NCBI RefSeq assembly: GCF_033842475.1
Contig: NZ_JAWXYB010000018.1
Location: forward strand, 2,029,501-2,093,500
DNA from: Acidiphilium acidophilum
GTDB lineage: Bacteria; Pseudomonadota; Alphaproteobacteria; Acetobacterales; Acetobacteraceae
Length of the DNA stretch: 64,000 nt
Direction: 5' to 3'
Shown here: in pieces, positions 7,004-12,991 of the stretch
Position numbering within the stretch: the first letter of the stretch is position 1
How the letters are laid out: the number at the start of each line of letters is the position of its first letter
Translations under genes and position numbers: made by a program
Notes under the pieces: model-generated
Seen by the model: the letters and a program-made list of their open reading frames with translations, nothing else
Told to the model about the DNA's origin: nothing
The model's database searches: none

Positions 7004-9286
7004 ATGACCTACATCCACCCTACCGACCCGAACGACGAGCCGCCAGCGTGGCTGGATGTGCCGGACGACGCATACGAGGCCGATGCCCCGGAGGCGCTGG
7101 CCGGGGCGGACGAAAGCGCCCTCGACAAGCCGCTTGCCGTCACGTTTTTCGCGGACGCTTTCGCCAAGACAAAGAGCGAAACAGAGATTTCGCTTCGTGA
7201 TCTAGTCGAGCGGGTGCGGGATACCACGGCCCCGACGAAGGGCGGACTCCCCTGGCTCAAACTGGCACGGTTCGGTGATCAGCGCACAACACCAAAACCG
7301 CCCGCGACAATCGGCTCGCTGCGCCATAACGCAAACGTCTTGGCGATCACCGGCATCGAAGCGGACTATGACGGCGAACAGATTGCGGTCGATGACGCCA
7401 TCGAATCCCTCGCGATGCGCGGCATAGCGGCCATGGTCTACACATCACCCAGCCACACGCCCGATACGCCAAGGTGGCGGGCTTTGGCTCCCCTCTCGCG
7501 TGAACTGCCCCCGGACCAGCGTAGCCGCCTCCTGGCGCGGTTAAACGGCGCGCTAGGTGGCGTCCTGAGCGGGGAAAGCTTCGCGCTTTCGCAATCTTAT
7601 TTTTACGGCAGCGTCAATCGCTCGCCATCACATGAGGTTCATCTAGTTGAAGGCCAGTTCATCGATTTGCTCGACGAACTCGACGAAGGCGCGATCAACA
7701 AACCCGTCAAATCATCGGCGCCCCCAGCCGACGCGCCGCGCACCACGCCGTCAGAGCGGATCAATGATCGGCGCATGTCCGCCTTCATCGACACCTTGCT
7801 CGCCAATGTCCGCACCGCCCCCGATGGCACCAAGCATCACACGGTTTTGCGTAACGCGAAATCTCTTGGCGGGGTGCAGCACCAAGCAAAATTCACGGAT
7901 GGCGAGGCGGTCGATTGGATCGTCAAGGCGCTCGAAGATGGCGGCGGTGATGTGCAGGATTGGAGTGCGGCGCGCAAGACGGCGCAAGATGGCCTAAAGG
8001 CGGGCCGCGCGTCGCCTCTCGACCTTGGCCCGGATCGACCGAGGCCGGAATATCAGGCCGATGTAAGCGCCATCATCAACAAGGCGCGGGCTGCGCATGA
8101 GGCATACCACGCCGATGATCCGGGGCCGGATGCCAAAGCCGAGACGGATGGCGCGAAGCAATCGGAACAGTCCACGCAAGACGATCGGAGCACCGCCGTA
8201 AACATGCTTTGCGCACAGGCATGGCTCGACATGGATATCGCCCCGCCAGACCGCCTTCTCGGAGATTTGCTGACTACAACGAGCCGCATATTCCTTGTTG
8301 GCCGCACCGGCCTCGGGAAAACTCTGTTTAGCATGGCGCTTGCCGCAGGCATCGCTTCGGGAACAGGCTTTCTTCACTGGAAATCGTATCGAAAAGCAAA
8401 GGTTTTAGTAATCGACGGCGAGATGCCCGCTGAACTCATTCAGGTTCGGTTGCGGGAGGCGATGCGCCGCGCAAACGGAACGATACCACTAGAAAATCTA
8501 ATGCTGTACGGGCGCGATATAGATGACCGTTTGGCATCCGCCATCCCCAGCATCGGTAAAATGCAGCCTCTCAACACCGAAGCCGGAGCCAAATGGGTTG
8601 CGAACCTGATTGATGTGATCGGGGGGGTTGATGTCGTTATCTTCGACAACGTGATGAGCTTGCTTATCGGCGATCAGAAAGACGAACTCGCCTGGAACGC
8701 CACCCTTCCTCTGGTCCAATTTCTCACAAACAACCAGATCGGCCAAGTCTGGATGGACCACACCGGCCACGCAACTGACCGCCAATATGGTTCAAGTACT
8801 AAAGCCTGGCGCTTTGATGCGGTAGGCATAATGAGTGCTTTACCCGAGGCCGATCTGGCGGACGGCGAAGTCGGGTTTAATCTCAGTTTCGACCACCCAG
8901 GCAAAGCCCGCAGGCGCACCCCCGCAAACTGGAGGGACTTCGAGACGGTGAAGATCACGCTGTCTGATGATCAGTGGCGGGGGGCTCTGCCCACGCAGGC
9001 CAGCGTCAAAGCCGGTAAGCTCGTCGGCAAAATCAAAGACTATTATGACGCGTTCAACGACGCCCTCTCGATCACAGAGACGCCCGGCAGCACCACGAAA
9101 TCAGTTTGGTTCGGTGAATGTGTGCGCGTCGGCCTCGCCGAAGCAATCCATCCCGATGACGATTTTAAGGCGAAAGACGCCAAGCAGCGCAACTTTAGGG
9201 CGCACATGAGCAAGCTCAAGGCGATGAAATTAATCGGCATCGACGGGGAAATCGTCCACGATTTGAGGGTAAAAAAGTGCTCGTAA
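7004..9286 (+). CDS. Primase-polymerase-like / RepA-like helicase replication protein
   Basis: A 760-aa two-part protein. The N-terminal part (about residues 40-230) resembles phage and plasmid PrimPol-like domains: GIEADYD with acidic pair D121/D123, then MVYTSPSHTPDTPRWRALAPLS and FALSQSYFYGSVN. The second part is a RepA/AAA_25-type hexameric helicase ATPase with Walker A GRTGLGKT (433-440), VLVIDGEMPAELIQ and a Walker B strand VDVVIFDNVMSLL. The last 80 residues look like a winged-helix DNA-binding tail. The likely role is initiation of autonomous replication of the excised element; the iteron cluster begins just downstream. The helicase part is clear, and the PrimPol assignment rests on motif shape only. 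Confidence 0.8.
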   Translation: MTYIHPTDPNDEPPAWLDVPDDAYEADAPEALAGADESALDKPLAVTFFADAFAKTKSETEISLRDLVERVRDTTAPTKGGLPWLKLARFGDQRTTPKPPATIGSLRHNANVLAITGIEADYDGEQIAVDDAIESLAMRGIAAMVYTSPSHTPDTPRWRALAPLSRELPPDQRSRLLARLNGALGGVLSGESFALSQSYFYGSVNRSPSHEVHLVEGQFIDLLDELDEGAINKPVKSSAPPADAPRTTPSERINDRRMSAFIDTLLANVRTAPDGTKHHTVLRNAKSLGGVQHQAKFTDGEAVDWIVKALEDGGGDVQDWSAARKTAQDGLKAGRASPLDLGPDRPRPEYQADVSAIINKARAAHEAYHADDPGPDAKAETDGAKQSEQSTQDDRSTAVNMLCAQAWLDMDIAPPDRLLGDLLTTTSRIFLVGRTGLGKTLFSMALAAGIASGTGFLHWKSYRKAKVLVIDGEMPAELIQVRLREAMRRANGTIPLENLMLYGRDIDDRLASAIPSIGKMQPLNTEAGAKWVANLIDVIGGVDVVIFDNVMSLLIGDQKDELAWNATLPLVQFLTNNQIGQVWMDHTGHATDRQYGSSTKAWRFDAVGIMSALPEADLADGEVGFNLSFDHPGKARRRTPANWRDFETVKITLSDDQWRGALPTQASVKAGKLVGKIKDYYDAFNDALSITETPGSTTKSVWFGECVRVGLAEAIHPDDDFKAKDAKQRNFRAHMSKLKAMKLIGIDGEIVHDLRVKKCS

Positions 9287-9317
9287 ACCGTAACAAAGCT
9301 CCGTTAGTATGGCTGTA

Positions 9318-9494
9318 TCGCAACTGTATCGCAATTCTAAGCCACGCTAACAATTTTCGCTTTTTCGCAATCCTCGCAATCCTCGCAACTGGCTCGCAAC
9401 CGCCCGCAACTGGCTCGCAACTGGCTCGCAATTGCGAGTTTGCACATACCCTCGCAACCACGCAACGCGCATCTATAGATGCGCGTAGTTGCGA
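9318..9494. repeat. Iteron-like TCGCAA cluster, candidate replication origin
   Basis: TCGCAA or a one-base variant occurs at 9318, 9329, 9365, 9374, 9383, 9394, 9404, 9415, 9426 and 9452, mostly every 9-11 bp in one orientation. Inverted copies lie at 9432 and 9489. Three copies extend to the exact 11-mer CTGGCTCGCAA (9389-9399, 9410-9420, 9421-9431). Helically phased direct repeats directly downstream of a replication gene are typical of iteron origins. Most of 9287-9734 has no convincing gene, in keeping with an origin region. Confidence 0.6.
9465..9486. repeat. 22-bp perfect palindrome beside the iterons
   Basis: The half-site ACGCGCATCTA is followed at once by its exact reverse complement with no spacer. 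CTCGCAAC lies on both sides in inverted orientation, so the larger region is also nearly symmetrical. A spacer-free palindrome suits binding by a dimer or cruciform extrusion at an origin more than a transcription terminator. Confidence 0.6.
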
Positions 9495-9564
9495 GAGTGC
9501 CGGGGGCGTTGCGGGGATGGTGAGGTGGGTGATGAAGAGAACCCCAGATCACCTCACACTGATC

Positions 9565-9595
9565 GGTGTGGGGGGCGTCACCTCCCCCCTACACC
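9565..9595. other. Stable hairpin between iterons and small-gene operon
   Basis: GGTGTGGGGGG pairs with CCCCCCTACACC across a short loop (one mismatch). It precedes the first small gene by about 140 bp. No T tract follows, so it may be a processing or origin structure rather than a terminator. Confidence 0.35.
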
Positions 9596-9734
9596 ACGCA
9601 TACGACAACCGGATTACGCATTGGGTAGTAGCCCCGCACGTCACCCCGCCACCAACCCCAAAATACTTCGATATCGAATAGTTCGGCATCGAACGATTAT
9701 CCCCTGCAACCTTAACCTGATTGGAACCTATGCG

Positions 9735-9944
9735 ATGAAACGTGAACAGTTCGAAGAGGCAGTGAAGCAACTGAACTTCGACAACGGCGGATTTCGGTCT
9801 GCCCTGATCGACGTATGCGACACTGCTGCAATCGCCCGCAAATGGCTGCTCGATCACTACGACACCCACACCGCATCCGATGCAATCGCCCTGACTGCCT
9901 TGGTGGTCGCCCAGCGCACCCGCGTTCAAGGAGCCGGGGCATGA
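9735..9944 (+). CDS. Small hypothetical protein, first of an overlapping gene string
   Basis: A 69-aa protein starting at ATG 9735, acidic and helical (EQFEEAVKQLNFDNGGFRSAL, then IARKWLLDHYDTHTASDAIALTALVV). An in-frame open stretch upstream from 9489 runs through the repeat region and is unlikely to be translated. Its stop overlaps the next ATG (ATGA), the first of four such overlaps that point to one mRNA with coupled translation. The family is not recognised. Confidence 0.55.
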   Translation: MKREQFEEAVKQLNFDNGGFRSALIDVCDTAAIARKWLLDHYDTHTASDAIALTALVVAQRTRVQGAGA

Positions 9945-10174
9945 GCGCTTTAACCTTTGGCGGTCCAGGCGAGATGGATGCGATCGAGTTTGCGTATGAT
10001 CCAGAAAATGCGGACATCGCGGGCATTTTTTCCGGCTCTGGATGGATGGATGCCTTCCTCGAAGGCGGCGTCTCATTCAAGACGGCTGACGGGGCGATTG
10101 ATTACCCGCTGCTGGAATCGTGGTGCGATTACATGGGCATCCCGTACCAAGAACTGATCGGAGCCCGGTCATGA
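9941..10174 (+). CDS. Small acidic hypothetical protein
   Basis: A 77-aa acidic protein (FAYDPENADIAGIFSGSGWM, then YPLLESWCDYMGIPYQELIG). ATG 9941 overlaps the preceding stop by 4 bp, and its own stop overlaps the ATG at 10171 in the same way. No transmembrane segment or known motif is visible. The coupling to its neighbours is the main evidence that it is translated. Acidic proteins of this size in phage-like elements are sometimes inhibitors or DNA mimics, but nothing here shows that. Confidence 0.55.
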   Translation: MSALTFGGPGEMDAIEFAYDPENADIAGIFSGSGWMDAFLEGGVSFKTADGAIDYPLLESWCDYMGIPYQELIGARS

Positions 10175-10374
10175 GCACCTCCCCCCTCCGTCTCGCCCTC
10201 CACGACGCCGCCGATCAAGTTTGTGACAAGCTCGACCGGATGGATCGCAAACTTGATATGATCTTGGAGAATCAGGCCGAAGCCGCCGCCGCTGATCGGG
10301 CCGAACTCAATGGCCTCCACGCACCGAAGCCAGCAAAGCCCCGCACAAACGGCCATGCAGGAGGCCGGTCGTGA
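10171..10374 (+). CDS. Small coiled hypothetical protein
   Basis: A 67-aa protein with a heptad-like central segment (ADQVCDKLDRMDRKLDMILE) suggesting a short coiled coil, followed by an Ala-rich helix and a basic, Pro-rich tail (APKPAKPRTNG). The start overlaps the upstream stop (ATGA) and the stop overlaps the next GTG (GTGA). The family is not recognised. The tail charge would allow nucleic-acid contact, which is inference. Confidence 0.55.
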   Translation: MSTSPLRLALHDAADQVCDKLDRMDRKLDMILENQAEAAAADRAELNGLHAPKPAKPRTNGHAGGRS

Positions 10375-10811
10375 GCGCCGCACAGGGTGGCAGGCCCTGC
10401 TCGGTGTGCGCCCGGGCGGATCGTCTCTTGATCGAGTGTGAGGTGATCGAGACCGGATTGAGTGCGACTGCGGCAAAGTACAAAATACCGAAATCGAGTT
10501 TGAGCCGGCATCAGAGTAACCACGTCCGGATCGACACCGGCTTTGCCCTCGCAGAGCCGCCACCGATCGCCGCAGAGCCGCCCCCAGCCCCGCCTGCACT
10601 GATCCACCTCCAAGCCCCGGCAACCCCGCCAGCGCCCTCCACGCACCGTCGCTTGTCCCGCTGGCAAGACACTGATCCCCCATCACCGGGCGCTCGGTGC
10701 CAGCGGTGCGGCGGCGCTTCGTGGTGGAGCGCTAGCAGCGGCTGGTCCTGCTCGCGCTGCCATCCGTCGCACCACCTCCAAAGCCATCAAAAACGGGAGA
10801 TTTGCACGTGA
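10371..10811 (+). CDS. Putative zinc-ribbon / small HTH protein
   Basis: A 146-aa protein from a GTG that overlaps the previous stop. The N-terminus has CSVCARADRLLIECEVIETG followed by LSATAAKYKIPKSSLSRHQSNH, which reads as a short helix-turn-helix with a paired Cys upstream. The middle is Pro-rich. The C-terminus has CQRCGG and, 13 residues on, CSRC, four cysteines placed for a zinc ribbon. This layout suggests a DNA-binding protein, perhaps a regulator or packaging factor of the element. The domain calls are by eye, and the function is not known. Confidence 0.55.
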   Translation: MSAAQGGRPCSVCARADRLLIECEVIETGLSATAAKYKIPKSSLSRHQSNHVRIDTGFALAEPPPIAAEPPPAPPALIHLQAPATPPAPSTHRRLSRWQDTDPPSPGARCQRCGGASWWSASSGWSCSRCHPSHHLQSHQKREICT

Positions 10812-11143
10812 TCGACTACATGCAGTGGTCCGGCGCGCTGGAACTGATCGCCAACCGCATCGGTGAACTTGATGACGCCGCCTTGCTGGCAGCCGTCGAT
10901 GCCGTATCCGCCGCCATGATCTTTCCCGGCGCGCCGGAGATCGGGGGACTACTGGATGCGCTCGGGCTCGCGCCGGGGTCTGATCTGTCGCTAACCCGAA
11001 ATCTAGAGCGCGACCCAGAGCGCGTGGATCACCTACATATGATAGGAGACTGGCTGCTGCGAGAGGTGGGCTGGCGGTTTTATGCCGCCCGCAAGCGGGA
11101 GATTGCGGCGCTGGCGGCGGCGTCGTGCGCTGGAAGTGCGTAG
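10808..11143 (+). CDS. Hypothetical helical protein, last of the overlapping string
   Basis: A 111-aa protein. The GTG at 10808 overlaps the preceding TGA (GTGA), which fixes the start over a TTG two codons earlier. The sequence is Ala/Leu-rich and helical (ALELIANRIGELDDAALLAA, then VGWRFYAARKREIAALAAAS). No motif is recognised. It ends the run of five tiny genes (9735-11143) that share single-nucleotide or 4-bp overlaps and are therefore probably translated from one message. Confidence 0.5.
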   Translation: MIDYMQWSGALELIANRIGELDDAALLAAVDAVSAAMIFPGAPEIGGLLDALGLAPGSDLSLTRNLERDPERVDHLHMIGDWLLREVGWRFYAARKREIAALAAASCAGSA

Positions 11144-11184
11144 GCGGGGGGCGGATGGGGAACCCCAAGCCGCCCCGCCCTTTG

Positions 11185-11415
11185 CTACTCCGCCCGGATG
11201 CGCTGCACCAAGGCCATCGGATCGTTGCCGTAATCGACGACAATGTTACGATCGCCGCACAGCATGAATGTTGGCCCCGAATGATGCAGGGAAGCATAGC
11301 CGTATTTCGAACGCGATTTGTATAACCGGAACCCGCGTTTAATAGCTGCACGGCGAGCGCGTTGTTCTACTGATTTTGTATTCACGATTAAACACCCAAA
11401 TGAATCTAGCGTCAC
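11185..11415 (-). CDS. Small hypothetical protein, opposite strand
   Basis: A 76-aa basic protein read leftwards from a GTG. The text RRAAIKRGFRLYKSRSKYGYASLHHSGPTF followed by CGDRNIVVDYG resembles short alphaproteobacterial proteins of the form KSR...G.F.L.D...N.VV.G, a family without known function. It is the only minus-strand gene inside the element, convergent with the small-gene string, and may be a moron with its own promoter. The GTG start has a weak ribosome site, so the N-terminus is uncertain. Confidence 0.4.
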   Translation of the reverse strand: MTLDSFGCLIVNTKSVEQRARRAAIKRGFRLYKSRSKYGYASLHHSGPTFMLCGDRNIVVDYGNDPMALVQRIRAE

Positions 11416-11430
11416 AATTGACGTAGCATC

Positions 11431-11450
11431 TGATGTGATGTGATGTGATG
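11431..11450. repeat. Four tandem copies of TGATG
   Basis: Four exact 5-bp units in a row lie upstream of the minus-strand small gene and about 250 bp before the ribbon-helix-helix gene. Short tandem repeats of this kind can change copy number by slippage. There is no coding frame here, so any effect would be on a promoter. Confidence 0.6.
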
Positions 11451-11662
11451 TGCGGATGGTTTTGTTTCCACAACCTAAAGAACGGCATTGCTTTTTTAGT
11501 CTATTTCGCCTGCCCCGTGAAGTTCGAACACCTTAGCGTCGAAATCACGTTTTCGTGAACGCCTCCCCCGCCATGTCCTGCGTTGTCCCTCAATGTCGCG
11601 CATTGTTCCTCGTTGTGCAGTATTGGTGCGATGCGTGACTGTGCTGCCGGTGACAGAATACT

Positions 11663-11688
11663 TGTATTACCTCGAAGGTTGTAATACA
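11663..11688. promoter_or_regulatory. Likely operator of the ribbon-helix-helix regulator
   Basis: A perfect inverted repeat, TGTATTAC and GTAATACA, with half-site centres 18 bp apart ends 8 bp before the ATG of the gene at 11697. Spacing of about two helical turns suits two dimers of a CopG/Arc-type protein. Its place over the ribosome-binding region suggests autorepression. Confidence 0.55.
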
Positions 11689-11696
11689 TACAGGGA

Positions 11697-12002
11697 ATGG
11701 CACAGACAAAAACACTGATTAGCGTCCGGCTCGACAACCAACTCCTTAGGGAGATGGACGGGATTGCGAAGGCAACAAAGCAAAGCCGAAGCTGGCAGCT
11801 TGAACAGGCGGTCGGTTTCTGGCTCGCGAGCAATCGCCCGGTAAACGCGGCTGGCTTCGCAGTCGGGCACGACTTCGGTGACGATGAAAAGGCCGATCAA
11901 ACACTCGCCCGCATCTTGAACGTGACTGTCGAGCAACTCGAAGCCGCCCGCGCCGAAGCGATGAACCCCGAAAACCCCAGCCCGAAAGACACGCAACGAT
12001 GA
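11697..12002 (+). CDS. Ribbon-helix-helix (CopG-type) DNA-binding protein
   Basis: A 101-aa protein. The N-terminal 45 residues have the ribbon-helix-helix pattern: a beta strand with alternating residues (TKTLISVRLDNQLLREMD) and two helices (GIAKATKQSRSWQLEQAVGFWLA). The rest is acidic. Such proteins act as dimers on short inverted repeats, and one lies just upstream (11663-11688). The stop overlaps the next ATG (ATGA), so it is co-translated with the 291-aa gene. It could be a copy-number or lysogeny-type regulator, or the antitoxin-like half of a pair, though the partner does not look like a toxin. Confidence 0.72.
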   Translation: MAQTKTLISVRLDNQLLREMDGIAKATKQSRSWQLEQAVGFWLASNRPVNAAGFAVGHDFGDDEKADQTLARILNVTVEQLEAARAEAMNPENPSPKDTQR

Positions 12003-12874
12003 ATACCTCCGAAATCGCCCGAATGATGCATAACCTCAAAAAGTCCAGTCAGGCGCTCCGCGAATCCGAACAGGCGCTCGATGTCTGGTCTGGCGCGCCT
12101 TTGCCATCAGGCCCCAGCTACGGCCCACCACAATCCGCATCTGGTGGTGGCGCTGCCCGCATGATCGGCGATTACTCGAACCCGGCTCCGCAGCATGGCG
12201 CGACCGCGACGGTCGAACAGCTTTCGCGCGATCTGGGCTCGGTGCTCGTGACGATGCGTGGCATGGAGCAGTCGCAAAAAGCCTTGCAGGATATTGTGGT
12301 TTCGCTGATCGCCGCCAAGGCGAAGGCCGACGCCGAAGCCGATGACGACGACGACGACGACGACGACGATCTGCGCGACGCCGCCCGGCGCGAAAAAGCC
12401 AGGGCACGGCTCCGCAAGGCCGCCAAATCGGGCAACACCGAACAGGCGCTGAAAAGTGTGGATGTCCTGCTCGGCTCCATCGCCGTCATCAATTCGGATG
12501 TCAAAACGATGATGGCCGATCTAACACGGCTTGCCACATCAGGTGGGCGTCAGATGGGCGGTGTCGCCGTGCAAAAATCCGACTTTTCTGCGGTCGATCA
12601 GGGTGGCATCCTGGTCCGTGATCGCTTTACCGGCGAGGTGCGTAACAGCAACGATATTACCCCCACCATCCGGCGCGTTGTCGCCAAAAGCGGCGCAATC
12701 TTCGAGAGCGTTGCCAAATCGGTTGCGATGCTCACCGAACCCACTGATCGGGAGCGCGGTGCGACGATTTTGCGGATGATCGAAAGCGGACGCATCGACG
12801 ATCGCCACATCTGCGTCGCAACCGAAGCGGCAAACGGCACTGTCCGCACCGCCCTCGCTCCACTGTTCGCCTAA
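11999..12874 (+). CDS. Hypothetical protein with poly-Asp tract
   Basis: A 291-aa protein translated from an ATG overlapping the upstream stop. It has an N-terminal helix, a long helical middle (VLVTMRGMEQSQKALQDIVV) and a run of ten Asp encoded by GAT/GAC codons at 12341-12370. A basic helix follows (RREKARARLRKAAKSG), giving sharply separated charges. The C-terminal third is mixed alpha/beta. The repeat-codon tract could vary in length. I do not recognise the family. Its place after a regulator and before the tail-like gene suggests a structural or scaffold-type role, which is a guess. Confidence 0.6.
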   Translation: MNTSEIARMMHNLKKSSQALRESEQALDVWSGAPLPSGPSYGPPQSASGGGAARMIGDYSNPAPQHGATATVEQLSRDLGSVLVTMRGMEQSQKALQDIVVSLIAAKAKADAEADDDDDDDDDDLRDAARREKARARLRKAAKSGNTEQALKSVDVLLGSIAVINSDVKTMMADLTRLATSGGRQMGGVAVQKSDFSAVDQGGILVRDRFTGEVRNSNDITPTIRRVVAKSGAIFESVAKSVAMLTEPTDRERGATILRMIESGRIDDRHICVATEAANGTVRTALAPLFA

Positions 12875-12991
12875 CGGTTTGTTACCAGTTCGGCGGGTTG
12901 CAGCATACCGCCGATACGCCGCCGCCAGAGGGTCCGTGATTTCATCAATCTGGCGGCGGCACCCCTCACCAACATATAGGAGCCGCACGAC

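Noticed and set aside
9277-9681. 134-codon frame through the iteron region
   Set aside because: Its middle is the translation of the TCGCAA repeats (ILAT, TGSQ) and the palindrome; no ribosome site or family likeness, and it overlaps the end of the replication gene.
11431-11450. CRISPR-like or protein-coding repeat
   Set aside because: It is a 5-bp microsatellite of four units outside any supported gene.
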